From positions 1,922,001 to 1,986,000 of the forward strand of contig NZ_CP147915.1 in NCBI RefSeq assembly GCF_039645585.1: 64,000 nt of DNA. The letters are read 5' to 3'. Each line of letters begins with the position of its first letter. Within the stretch, counting starts at the first letter, position 1. Below, one piece after another: positions 24,975 to 34,700 of this stretch. The notes below the pieces were generated by a model. It was not told where the DNA came from, did no database searches, and saw only the letters and a program-made list of their open reading frames with translations. A program made the position numbers and the translations under genes. This stretch comes from Sulfurimonas sp. HSL-1656 (GTDB lineage Bacteria > Campylobacterota > Campylobacteria > Campylobacterales > Sulfurimonadaceae).

Positions 24975-26096
24975 TTGTCTGATTTAACGCTTATCCTGCT
25001 AGCTGCCGGAGATTCAAGCCGGTTTCAATGCGGAGTGAAAAAACAGTGGCTTCGCATCGGCGACGCACCGCTGTGGCAATTTGTTACCGATCGTTTCATC
25101 CGGAGCGGACAATTTGCAGAAGTGATCATCACCGCCCATCCCGATGAAGCCGACTATATGCGCCTGCACGGTGCGTACCGTGTCGTCAGCGGCGGCAGCG
25201 ACCGCCAGGCCTCCCTGCGCCATGCACTGGCCGAGGTCAAAACCCCCTACGTCATGGTCACCGACGTCGCCCGCGGCTGCATCGACACGGCGCTTGTTTC
25301 ACGCCTCATCGCGGCACGGGATCAAGCGGACTGCATCGTACCGGCCCTCGGCGTCCATGATACCGTCACCTTCCGCGGCGAGACGATCGACCGCGGCGCG
25401 CTGCTGCGCATCCAGACCCCCCAGCTCTCCAAGACGGACGTGCTCAAAACGGCCCTGGCCACCGATGAAACCTATACCGATGAGAGCAGTGCCATCGTCG
25501 CCGCCGGCGGCAGCCGCCACTTTGTCGAGGGGGATGAAGCGGCCCGAAAACTGACGACGCTGGCCGACCTGAAGGCCATGGCATGCTTCGAGGGACCTGC
25601 GGCGACCGTGTTGACCGGCAACGGTTTTGACGTTCATGCCTTCGATACCGTAGGGAGTATGGTCCTCGGCGGCGTGGCCATCGACCACCCCGTCGGGTTC
25701 AAAGCCCACAGCGACGGCGACGTCGCCATCCACGCCCTCATCGACGCCCTGCTCGGCGCCGCGGGCCTTGGGGACATCGGGATGCTCTTTCCCGATACGG
25801 ACGACACCTACAAAGGGATCGATTCGGCCGAACTGCTGGACACCGTCGTGACGCGGCTGAAGCGCTACGGTTTCGGCATCGTCAACGCCGACATCACGAT
25901 CGCGGCGCAGGCCCCGCGCCTCTCGCCTTATAAAGAAGCGATGCGGCAACGGCTCGGTGCCATTCTCGATCTCCCGCCCGTGCGCGTCAGCGTCAAAGCG
26001 ACAACGACGGAAAAACTCGGCTTCGTCGGCCGTAAAGAGGGGGTCGCCGTGATGGCCTCCGCTACCTTAAATTATATAAATTGGACACAGTTATGA
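24975..26096 (+). CDS. ispDF: Bifunctional IspD/IspF isoprenoid enzyme
   Basis: 373 residues, starting at a TTG with AGAGGA 6-7 nt upstream. Residues 1-210 are the IspD cytidylyltransferase (LILLAAGDSSRFQCGVKKQW, SGGSDRQASLRHAL, VMVTDVARG). Residues 215-373 are IspF (GNGFDVHAF, GGVAIDHPVGFKAHSDGDV, DIGMLFPDTDDTYKG, SVKATTTEKLGFVGRKEGVA). The protein performs steps 3 and 5 of the MEP pathway. Fusion of the two is the rule in Campylobacterota and alphaproteobacteria. It overlaps the next gene by an ATGA. Confidence 0.98.
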   Translation: MSDLTLILLAAGDSSRFQCGVKKQWLRIGDAPLWQFVTDRFIRSGQFAEVIITAHPDEADYMRLHGAYRVVSGGSDRQASLRHALAEVKTPYVMVTDVARGCIDTALVSRLIAARDQADCIVPALGVHDTVTFRGETIDRGALLRIQTPQLSKTDVLKTALATDETYTDESSAIVAAGGSRHFVEGDEAARKLTTLADLKAMACFEGPAATVLTGNGFDVHAFDTVGSMVLGGVAIDHPVGFKAHSDGDVAIHALIDALLGAAGLGDIGMLFPDTDDTYKGIDSAELLDTVVTRLKRYGFGIVNADITIAAQAPRLSPYKEAMRQRLGAILDLPPVRVSVKATTTEKLGFVGRKEGVAVMASATLNYINWTQL

Positions 26097-26980
26097 GAGT
26101 ATTGATTATTGAGAACGAGATCTATTTGGCACAGAGCATCGCCAGCAAACTGGGTGAACTGGGCTACCAGTGCGATATCAGCAGTTCCATCCAGGACGCT
26201 TTCAAAGGGGTCGCCTACGATGTCGTATTGCTCTCGACCAACATCAGCGGCCAGGACATCTACCCCGTCATCGAAGCGTTCCGCGACGCCGTCGTGATCC
26301 TGATGGTCTCGTATATCAGCAACGACACCGTGACCAAGCCGCTGGCCGCCGGGGCAAAAGACTACATTCTCAAGCCCTTCATGATCGAAGAGCTCATCAG
26401 GAAGATCGAACATTTCCAGGAGTTCAACCGCCTCAAACTGGCCAACGAGACCTACAAACGCTACCTCGACCAGCACTTCAAGGGGGTCAAGATCACGCAG
26501 GACCTCGACAACGTCACGCCACCGGTCTTCATCGCCTCGAACTTCCAGAAATACGCCGACCGCTTCGCCTTCGATTATGCGAAAACCAACGGCCGGGAGC
26601 TCGTCTACATCAGCCTCGACAACTCCAGCGCTTTCAACGAGATTTCCAAAGCGCCGGCGGCCGCCCTGCTCTACATCACCGATTTCCAGTCGCTGAAGAA
26701 GGCCGACCGCAAACCCTTCCTCGAGCTCATCAACGCGCGCAACGTCATCGTCTCCAGTACCGATTCCGTCGATGTTGAAGGCGTCCAGATAATTGAGATA
26801 AAAAGTGACAGCACGGTCTTCGAACAGGGCGATATCCTCCCGATCGAGGACTATGTTAAATATATCGTGTTAAATTATCAGCATAAATTCCCCGATACGG
26901 AACTCTCCAAAAAACTGGGAATCTCGCGTAAAAGCCTCTGGGAGAAGCGTAAAAAGTATGGCATCATCAAGAAAAAATAG
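26093..26980 (+). CDS. HP1021-type orphan response regulator
   Basis: 295 residues from the ATG at 26093. The receiver-like domain starts MRVLIIENEIYLAQSIASK but has Ser in the phospho-acceptor position (VVLLSTNISG), while the LKPF Lys remains. The C-terminal part is a Fis-like helix-turn-helix (DTELSKKLGISRKSLWEKRK). Position directly after ispDF and before a sat-like gene matches Helicobacter HP1021 and Campylobacter Cj1608, regulators of replication origin, metabolism and redox response. HP1021 works without phosphorylation and, as I recall, uses several cysteines for redox sensing; this protein has a single Cys (Cys27). Confidence 0.88.
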   Translation: MRVLIIENEIYLAQSIASKLGELGYQCDISSSIQDAFKGVAYDVVLLSTNISGQDIYPVIEAFRDAVVILMVSYISNDTVTKPLAAGAKDYILKPFMIEELIRKIEHFQEFNRLKLANETYKRYLDQHFKGVKITQDLDNVTPPVFIASNFQKYADRFAFDYAKTNGRELVYISLDNSSAFNEISKAPAAALLYITDFQSLKKADRKPFLELINARNVIVSSTDSVDVEGVQIIEIKSDSTVFEQGDILPIEDYVKYIVLNYQHKFPDTELSKKLGISRKSLWEKRKKYGIIKKK

Positions 26981-28148
26981 CGCCCTTTTCCTCGACCAGG
27001 AAGCGCTCTCGGCCCTCAGCATCCTCAAAGCCGGCATGCTCTCGCCGGTCACGGAGCTGATGAACGAAGCGCAGATGAAGCAGGTCCTCTCCACGGGCCG
27101 TTTCGATGACACGACCTTCCCTTTCCCGTTCATTCTCGCCCCGGCCGGCAGTACCAACGAAAAGGTCCTCGGCGGTGCCAAGCAGGGGGAGACACTCGAC
27201 CTCTTCGTCGACGGTGAACTCTCCGGAACCATCACGGTCGACGAAGTCTACGAGATCGACCCCAACGAGCGTGTCCGCCACATCTACGGGACGGACAACC
27301 CCTCGCATCCCGGGGTCAGCTCGACCCTCAAGCGCTTGGGGAAACGCGCCGTCAGCGGTGCGCTGTCACTGCTGAACGACCCGGTCGCGCCGATTCTCCA
27401 AAACATCGAAGAGGCCAAACAGCGTATCGGCGCGAAGCATACGACCGCGATCATGATGGCGGCCAACCCCCTGCACCGCGCCCATGAACGTCTTATCCGC
27501 CAGACCCTGGACAGTACCGACCTCGTCGTCATCTTCCTGCTCAAACCCTATAACACGGCGGACCTCAGCTACGAGATCCGGGAGCAGGCGCTCACCTACT
27601 TCGTCGAGAACTACCTCCCCCGCAACCGGGTCGTCATCATCCCGCTGGAGTACAGCTACATCTTCGCGGGCTACAACGAGGTGATCATCGATGCCATCGT
27701 CGCGAAGAACTTCGGCTGCGACCGTCTGATGATCGGCCAGAACCATGCCGGCGTCGGCATGTACTACGACCACAACAGCAACCAATCCGTCAAGGACCGC
27801 ATGTACGGCATCGACATCGAGGTCGCCATCGCGCGCGAATACGTCTACTGCAACGAGTGCAAGACACTGGTAAGCACCCAGACCTGCCCCCACGGCAACC
27901 ACCACCACATCTCCTACCACGCCGACTCCATCCTGGAGCTCGTCAAAACAGGGCTGATGCCGCCGGCGGTGCTGATGCGCAAGGAGATCTCCGCCATCCT
28001 GCTCTGCCGCCTCTTCCCGGGCCGCATCAAGAACATCGAGAAGCTCTACTACGACATCATGCCGGTCAACGGCCTGCTCGAAGAGCATACCGACCGCGAC
28101 TTCTACATCAAACTGATGGAACTCTACCAGACGACATCGCTGACCTGA
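26958..28148 (+). CDS. sat: ATP-sulfurylase-like protein with altered active site
   Basis: 396 residues, overlapping the regulator gene by 23 nt. The fold is Sat: PUA-like N-terminal part (1-150), nucleotide part with NPLHRAHERL (HxxH, His173/His176) and GQNHAGVGMYY, and a Cys/His cluster (CNECKTLVSTQTCPHGNHHH). ATP sulfurylases normally show QTRNP and GRDHAG, where the Arg side chains hold sulfate. Here these are MAANP (167-171) and GQNHAG (260-265), so both anion-binding Arg residues are missing. The ATP-binding histidines stay. It may be a nucleotidyltransferase for a different substrate. No cysDNHC, apr or sox genes are nearby. Confidence 0.85.
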   Translation: MASSRKNSALFLDQEALSALSILKAGMLSPVTELMNEAQMKQVLSTGRFDDTTFPFPFILAPAGSTNEKVLGGAKQGETLDLFVDGELSGTITVDEVYEIDPNERVRHIYGTDNPSHPGVSSTLKRLGKRAVSGALSLLNDPVAPILQNIEEAKQRIGAKHTTAIMMAANPLHRAHERLIRQTLDSTDLVVIFLLKPYNTADLSYEIREQALTYFVENYLPRNRVVIIPLEYSYIFAGYNEVIIDAIVAKNFGCDRLMIGQNHAGVGMYYDHNSNQSVKDRMYGIDIEVAIAREYVYCNECKTLVSTQTCPHGNHHHISYHADSILELVKTGLMPPAVLMRKEISAILLCRLFPGRIKNIEKLYYDIMPVNGLLEEHTDRDFYIKLMELYQTTSLT

Positions 28149-28170
28149 GACGGCATTGAAAGGACACTCT

Positions 28171-28689
28171 TTGAAACTCAACTGGATGTTTCTGACCGTA
28201 GGCTACAGCGGTCTCTCCCCCAAAGCCCCCGGCACCGTCGGCACCCTGGTCTCTTTGCCTGCAGGGATGGCCATTCTGCTCTTCCTGGGCCCGCAGACCC
28301 TCTTCCTGGCGACGATCCTCATCACGCTGATCGCCGTCAAAACGATTGACGCCCACGAACAGGCCGGCAATCCCCATGACGACCAGCGTATCGTGATCGA
28401 CGAGCTCGCAGGGATGTGGCTGGCACTGGCCATTGCACCCGGCATCATGATCGCGCCGGAAGCGTTAATGCAGTGGGAAAACGGCTTTGTCATTCAGAGC
28501 CTGCTCGGATTCGCTTTTTTCCGTCTTTACGATATCAAGAAACCGTCGATGATCGGCCGTATCGACCGTGAGGCAAAAGGGGGAATCGGGGTCATGGGCG
28601 ACGACCTGCTCGCCGGCGTCCTTGCGGGGATCTCCACGGCTATTGTGTGGCAGGTTATCCTCAAAGCCATGGCGGCTTTTTCCGCTTAG
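28171..28689 (+). CDS. pgpA: Phosphatidylglycerophosphatase A
   Basis: 172 residues from a TTG at 28171, with AAGGA 6 nt upstream. Motifs: GLSPKAPGTVGTLVSLPAG, PHDDQRIVIDELAGMW and FFRLYDIKKPSMIGRIDREA followed by GGIGVMGDDLLAGVLAG. Several membrane helices are visible. It removes phosphate from phosphatidylglycerol-phosphate in the inner membrane. It is last in the ispDF, HP1021-type, sat-like, pgpA unit and overlaps the end of a small convergent gene. Confidence 0.95.
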   Translation: MKLNWMFLTVGYSGLSPKAPGTVGTLVSLPAGMAILLFLGPQTLFLATILITLIAVKTIDAHEQAGNPHDDQRIVIDELAGMWLALAIAPGIMIAPEALMQWENGFVIQSLLGFAFFRLYDIKKPSMIGRIDREAKGGIGVMGDDLLAGVLAGISTAIVWQVILKAMAAFSA

Positions 28690-28823
28690 AAGAACTCCAT
28701 CAACAGGTGCAGTGACCAGTCCGGGATATAGATCCCCGCATCTTCATACTCCGCCATGTGGTGGGCGAACGCGCTGGAGGCCAGCGCACCTGTCAAACAT
28801 ACTGCTGCAATCAGTTTCTTCAT
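28686..28823 (-). CDS. Small exported His-rich peptide, 45 aa
   Basis: The sequence starts with a clear signal peptide (MKKLIAAVCLTGALASSAFA) followed by a 25-residue mature part HHMAEYEDAGIYIPDWSLHL and LMEFF. AAAGGAAACAGC precedes the ATG. The stop (TAA) overlaps the pgpA stop on the other strand. HH after the cleavage site and the acidic residues could bind a metal, but I know no family. It lies upstream of, and in the same direction as, the Fe-S oxidoreductase gene only if that gene is read through, which is not possible as that gene lies to its right, so it is probably a separate transcript or the tail of that one. Confidence 0.6.
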   Translation of the reverse strand: MKKLIAAVCLTGALASSAFAHHMAEYEDAGIYIPDWSLHLLMEFF

Positions 28824-28897
28824 GCTGTTTCCTTTGAATGAAATCAGCGAAATAGTACGAAAAGTGTGTGAGTAAAGTGTCAGCGTCCCAGAGGGAC

Positions 28898-30193
28898 TCA
28901 AGCCTTCTTGGGGGCGAGGGCTTCCGCGATGAGCTCGATGGGGTTTTTAAAGACCGTGTCGACGTCGGCCTGGTGCATGGCGTTGTTGATCTGCATCCGG
29001 CAGGCCGAACACTCCGCGGAGACGACCTGCGCCCCGCTGGCTTTGATCATCGCCGCTTTGGGCTTGCCCGCCGCTTCGGCGAAGTGGTACTTCTCCGTCT
29101 GCATCGTCACCCCGCCGAAACCGCAGCAGGCATTGGGGTCGCTCATCTCCTGGATGGCGTAGCTCTGGCCGATCAGTTTGCGCGGCTCCTGGTAGACCCC
29201 CTGCATTTTGCGGGCATGGCAGGGGTCGTGGTAGGTGACGGTGAGATCGCGCCGTCCCTTTGAGGCGAGCAGTTCACTCAGGTGCGTCTTCTGCTCCAGC
29301 CACTCCGTCGCCATGAAGACCTTGTTTTTCAGCTTATGCGCCCGTGCTTTCCACTCCGGCTGGTCGTGGAAGAAGTGCTCGTAGTCGATCTTGATCATCG
29401 CCGAGCAGGTCGCTTCGGGGATGATGATCGCCTCGACCTCGTCGATGAAGCTCTCGAAGTACTCGATGTTCTTCTTCGCGTTGTGGTCTACCGTCGCGAA
29501 ATCCCCCGTGAAATAGGCCGGTGCCCCGCAGCAGAGCTGCTTTTTGGGGATGAAGGCGTCGATCTCCAGCACTTCGAGGATCTCCATCAGCGATTTGCCG
29601 ATGCCGGTGTAGTTGTAGTTGGCCAGACAGCCGATAAAGATGGCGACTTTGCGCTTGCCGCCATTGTTCGTCATCTCCGGGTAGGAGTTCAGGAAGGACT
29701 TTTTGCCCATGGAGGGCAGCAGGCGCTCTTTCTTGATCAGCGGCAGGGAGAAGCGCGGCTGCATGGAGGAGGTCTGCTCCTTGATCTTGAAGCCGCAGGT
29801 CTGGAAGGCGTAGCCGGACTTCATGAAGAAGTCCATCAGGCGGCGGTGGCGCAGCAGGAAGAAGAATGCCTTCTTGAACCAGGCGATGCCGAACTTGTCC
29901 GCGATGTCGGCGCGTACCTGCTCGATGACCATGTCGGTGGGCAGGGACTTGGGGCAGACGTCGGTACAGTTGGTACAGAGGAAGCAGCTCTCGAAGATAT
30001 CCTTGGCCGTCTTGTCCAGCTCCAGCTGGCCGCGCTCGTAGGCACCGAGCAGGTCGATGAAACCGCGGGGGCTCGTGACCTCGTCCGCGTTGACGTTGTG
30101 GATCGTACAGACGGGAATACACTTCCCGCACTTGATACATGCATCCGACGTGGCCGTAAAATTGAAAATCTCTTCCGAATACCGTTTAGTCAT
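28898..30193 (-). CDS. GlpC/GlcF-type iron-sulfur oxidoreductase subunit
   Basis: 431 residues. Two [4Fe-4S] motifs sit at the N-terminus: CIKCGKCIPVC (Cys19, 22, 25, 29) and CFLCTNCTDVCP. Two CCG domains follow: GCLANYNYTGIG with CCGAPAYF, and HDPCHARKMQG with CCGFGG. This is the layout of subunits that pass electrons from a flavoprotein dehydrogenase (glycolate, lactate or glycerol-phosphate type) to the quinone pool or heterodisulfide. No flavoprotein partner adjoins. The organic substrate is unknown. It precedes the 45-aa exported peptide gene on the same strand. Confidence 0.9.
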   Translation of the reverse strand: MTKRYSEEIFNFTATSDACIKCGKCIPVCTIHNVNADEVTSPRGFIDLLGAYERGQLELDKTAKDIFESCFLCTNCTDVCPKSLPTDMVIEQVRADIADKFGIAWFKKAFFFLLRHRRLMDFFMKSGYAFQTCGFKIKEQTSSMQPRFSLPLIKKERLLPSMGKKSFLNSYPEMTNNGGKRKVAIFIGCLANYNYTGIGKSLMEILEVLEIDAFIPKKQLCCGAPAYFTGDFATVDHNAKKNIEYFESFIDEVEAIIIPEATCSAMIKIDYEHFFHDQPEWKARAHKLKNKVFMATEWLEQKTHLSELLASKGRRDLTVTYHDPCHARKMQGVYQEPRKLIGQSYAIQEMSDPNACCGFGGVTMQTEKYHFAEAAGKPKAAMIKASGAQVVSAECSACRMQINNAMHQADVDTVFKNPIELIAEALAPKKA

Positions 30194-30250
30194 GGCGCAA
30201 TTTTAGCGAATGTTTTTCAATTCGTTTATATTTTTGATCATTAATACGAA

Positions 30251-31618
30251 TCAGACAGTTTTCGAAAATGTCTTCTTGCTGCCGGCGTGTTTTTTCATGT
30301 AGGCGTCAAAGGCCATCGCGATGTTGCGGATCAGCAGCGTGCCTGTCGGGGAGCACTCGATCTTCTCCGGGGCGATCTCCAGCAGCTCCTCGTGGACCAT
30401 CGGCTGCAGCTCTTCCAGTGCATCGGCGAAATACTCGTCGAACTTCACGCCGAACTTCGCTTCGAAGCGGGTGATGTCGAGCTTGAAGTTGCTCATCAGC
30501 TCCATGATGACGTGCTGGCGGATCAGGTCATCGGCACTGTGGGTAACCCCGCGCTCAAATGGCAATTGGCCCGCATCGATCGCCGCTTCGTAAGCGGCCA
30601 TCTCCTTGAAGTTCTGCGCGTAGTAGTCGACGCCCTCGCCGATGGAGGTAAGGCCGACGCCGACGAGGTCCGCCCCGCCCTTGGTCGTATAGCCCTGGAA
30701 GTTGCGGTGCAGCTCCCCCTTCTCAATCGCCTTGAAGAGCTCATCCTCGGGTTTTGCGAAGTGGTCCATCCCGATCATACGGTAGCCGTTGTTTTCCATA
30801 AAATCGATCGTCTGCTGCATAATGGAGAGCTTCGCTTCCGGCTTGGGCAGGGTCGTCTCGTCGATCTTGCGCATCGTCTTTTTGAGCCACGGCACATGCG
30901 CGTAGTTGAAAACGGCGAAACGGTCGGGGTTCAGCGTCACGGCGAGCTTCAGCGTCTCCATGAAGGTCGCCAGTGTCTGGTGCGGCAGGCCGTAAATGAG
31001 GTCGACGTTGACACTGACCATGTTGTATTTGCGCGCCAGGTCCATCGCATTTTTCGTAATGTCGTAGGGCTGGACCCGGTGCACCGCTTCCTGGACCTTC
31101 TCGTTGAAGTCCTGGATCCCGAAGCTCACCCGGTTGAAGCCGGCGTCGCTCATCACCTTCATCTGCGCCTCGTCGATGTGGCGCGGGTCGATCTCGCAGC
31201 TCACCTCGGCATCGGCGGCGAAGTTCGGGAAGTGGGCCTTGATGGCCGTAATGATTTCGTCGAGCTGTGCGGCGCTGAAGAAGGTCGGCGTCCCGCCCCC
31301 GAAGTGCAGCTGGATCACCTCCCGCGACGTATCGAGGTGCTGCGCGAGGATATCCATCTCGCGCTTGAGGTAGTCGATGTAGCGGATCTTTTTATCCTCT
31401 TTGGAGGTGAAGACGACATTACAGCCGCAGAAATAGCATGCGTTGCGGCAGAAAGGGAGATGGAAATAGAGCGAAAGGGGGCGGTTCTTGTCCTGCCCTT
31501 TCAGCTTTTCGAGGTAGGTGTCGTAAGCAAAGTCGGTGCTGAATTCCAGTGCCGTCGGGTAGCTCGTGTAGCGCGGTCCCGGTCTGGAATATTTGGTGAA
31601 TTTTGCGAAATCAAGCAT
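30251..31618 (-). CDS. hemN: Oxygen-independent coproporphyrinogen III oxidase
   Basis: 455 residues from the ATG at 31618 (GGACAGAG upstream); another ATG at 31630 is possible but has a poorer site. It opens FAKFTKYSRPGPRYTSYPTA, the HemN signature, and has the radical-SAM cluster motif HLPFCRNACYFCGCN (CxxxCxxC), QLHFGGGTPTF and VNVDLIYGLPHQT. It decarboxylates two propionates of coproporphyrinogen III to make protoporphyrinogen IX for haem, without oxygen. Confidence 0.97.
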   Translation of the reverse strand: MLDFAKFTKYSRPGPRYTSYPTALEFSTDFAYDTYLEKLKGQDKNRPLSLYFHLPFCRNACYFCGCNVVFTSKEDKKIRYIDYLKREMDILAQHLDTSREVIQLHFGGGTPTFFSAAQLDEIITAIKAHFPNFAADAEVSCEIDPRHIDEAQMKVMSDAGFNRVSFGIQDFNEKVQEAVHRVQPYDITKNAMDLARKYNMVSVNVDLIYGLPHQTLATFMETLKLAVTLNPDRFAVFNYAHVPWLKKTMRKIDETTLPKPEAKLSIMQQTIDFMENNGYRMIGMDHFAKPEDELFKAIEKGELHRNFQGYTTKGGADLVGVGLTSIGEGVDYYAQNFKEMAAYEAAIDAGQLPFERGVTHSADDLIRQHVIMELMSNFKLDITRFEAKFGVKFDEYFADALEELQPMVHEELLEIAPEKIECSPTGTLLIRNIAMAFDAYMKKHAGSKKTFSKTV

Positions 31619-31704
31619 GCTCTGTCCCATCAAGGAAAATTAAGATGCTATTATGCCCGCAAGGGGCTTGAGGGGGGATAAAGCAGCGGCTTTTGCCGCC
31701 GCCA

Positions 31705-34700
31705 TCAGAAGGTTGCGCGTACCGAGAGTGAGTAGGAGCGGCCTGTTTTATACTTGAAGGTCGTCTGGCTTCCCTGCTCCCAGACCGTTTCGTCGTCGAG
31801 GAGGTTCTTGACTTTGAAAGTCAGGTCCAGCGTCGTATTGAGCGCATCGACCTCGAACTTCTCGATCCAGGTGAAATCGAGCAGGTGCGGCGGGATCTCG
31901 TAATCGTCCAGCCCGAGGATAACGTCGCCGTTTTTCAGTGCGACGCGCATCAGACGGCGGGCCATCTTGTTGTACGAGAGGTTGACCGAACGCGTGTTCG
32001 GGTCGTCGTAGGTGAGCGAGAGGTTGAGCACCTGCGGTGAAAGCCCCTGCAGACCGCGGTCCTGGGTCACGAACTTCGCTTGCTGTTCCGGCGTCAGCTC
32101 CACCTTGGAGTAGATATAGGTGTAGTTCCCGCCGAAACTGACGTCCTCAAGAGACGAATCGATGAAATCGAGGTGCTTGTTCCAGCTCAGCTCGATCCCC
32201 GCCAGCTCCGCCGCCTTGGAGTTGTCGAAGGAGAAGCGCGGCAGGGTACCCGTCGTGAAGGCGCGGGTATCCTCGATCGGGTTGTCCATGTGCTTGTAGA
32301 ACAGCGCCGCCGTCAGGGCGTCCGTCTCGTTCATATAGTATTCGTAGCGCGCATCGATGCTCTGGATATCCGTCTCGATCAGGTCCGGGTTCCCCGCGAC
32401 TTTCGCCAGGTAGAGCGGGTGCATGAACTCGGCATTGACGAACTCACGGAAGTCCGGGTAGATGAAGGTCTCCGAATAGGCCAGACGGAACTGGTTGCTG
32501 TCGTCGAGGCGGTAGGTCATCCCGAGGCTCGGGAGGACTTTGTTGAACTTCAGCGTGTTCGGCGTCAGGACGATGATGTTGTTATCGACCTGATACTGCT
32601 CCACCGTCTGGCGCAGATCCACGTAGCGTCCGCCGAAGGTGATATCCATCGCCTCCGTCGGTTTGATCATCCCTTTGACATAGTAGGCGTTGCGGTCGAG
32701 CTCCGCATTGTACTGGTCTCTGGGCAGTGAGGTCAGCGAGAAGTCCAGGTCCGAACCGTCGCCGTAGTTGATAATGCCGTTGATCGGACCGGAGCTGACA
32801 CCGAGGTCTTTGATGTTACTCTGCATCTGCAGGTCGACCCGGCGCCCTTCACGCTCTTTATGCTCAGTGACGATCCCGGCTTCGAGGTAGTCCTCGTCGC
32901 TGAGCATCGGCACCTGGGTACGGTTCTTCGCATAGACGTTGTAAAGCTTGTCGTCCGTCGTACGGTGGCTGTAGCTCAGCATGCTGTCCGGACGTGCAAA
33001 GACGTACGGCTGCGTCGAGAAGTACTGTTTGTAGTTGTAATAGACATCGTTGGGAACGTATTCGCTCGCCTGGGCAAGCTCCGCGCCGAAATCGAAACGG
33101 TTGTCGACCCACAGCTTGTAGTCAAGGCCGCCGCTGAGCTGATCGATGTTGAGCTCGCGCTCCTGCCATTCGAAATAGTACTGGTGCTCTTTGGAGTTGT
33201 TCTCGCCGAACGTCCCGTTGACGTCACGGGTCTGGTCGAGCGTATTGAGCACGAAGAGTTTCGTATACTGCAGATCCAGGTTGCGGAACTGGTACCCCAG
33301 GCTGATAATCCCGCCGTGCTGGATCGTCGTCTGCAGCATGTCGTTCGTCGCGGTGTTGTCCGGCGTCGGCGTCTGTACCCCGTCACGGGAGACGAGGTAG
33401 TCGTAAGATGTGTAGGTACGCAGGCTGGATTCGCCCTTGTAGCCGTAGGAGGCCAGCAGGCTCAGCTCGTGCTCGTCGGCGATCGTATACTGTTTGCCGA
33501 ACTCGACCTGCACTTCGCCGCCGTAAGGCACCGTCGTCGACTGCGCGTTGACGTCACGGCGCTGCAGCATGGAGCGCAGCTCCGCGTCCGTATAGTTGAG
33601 TGTCGGCGGTGTCGATCCTACCGTCGGCAGGGATGCACTGTTGAACCCGCCCGGGAAAGGGCGGAAACTGTGGTCATAGCCCGTCCAGTCAGAGGAAGCA
33701 CCCTCATACGTGGTCGCATCCTTCCCGGCGCTGTCATGGGCATTGATCCCCAGCTTGATGCTGGCATGGTCCTCATCGACGTTCGACTTGGTCCGCACGT
33801 TGACGTAGCCGCCGCCGAACGCACCGGTGATGTCCGGGGTGAAGGTCTTCTGGACCTGCAGGCTCCCGATGACCATGCTGGGGAACATGTCCAGCGGGAC
33901 CGTCCGTTTGATCGGGTTCGGTGAGGGCAGCGACATCCCGTTGAGCTCGGTGTTCGAGTAACGGTCACCCAGACCGCGGACATAGATGTACTTGCCGCCG
34001 ATAATCGTAATCCCCGGGACACGTTTCAGGGCGCTCGCCGCGTTGGAGTCCCCCTGCTTCGACATCTGCGCGGAACCGATCACGTTCGCGATCGTCTCGC
34101 TGTTGCGGACCTCCGCCATGACGGCCGCGATACTCCCCTCGACCTGCGGCGCCAGGACGACGAACTCTTCGAGTTCCATCGCCGCCGGGCTCAGCTCGAC
34201 CGTACGGCTGACCATCTCTTTGGGCAGGACCGTCACTTTGATGTTCTGCGAAGAGTAGCTGGTGTGGATGATTGAGAGCGTCTGGTTCCCCTCCGGCAGG
34301 TCGATCACGATATGACCGGCCGCATCCGAAACGGCGTTGACCTTCACGCCCGGCACGAAGACACGGGCACCCGCAACCGGTTTCTCATCTTCGCCGGAGA
34401 GCAGTGTCAGCGCCACCGTACCGTTGACGCGCGCGACACTCTTCTTGGTGTCCGCTTCCGTGGCCAGGTCGGCCGGGGCTTCGACGTCCGCGAAGGAGAG
34501 CGTATTGTCCGTCTTGAGCGACAGGATGATCTGGGTCTGTTTGCCCGGCGCGATCACGAAGTTCTTTTTGACGAAGGCCTGGGGCGTCCCGTTGTCCGTC
34601 GCCAGCAGCTGGAGCTGGTAGCGCCCTTCGGGCATTGCCGTGGTCAGGTAGCCCTGCGCATCCGTCATCCATTCGGCGCCGAACATCTCCGATGCCGCAG

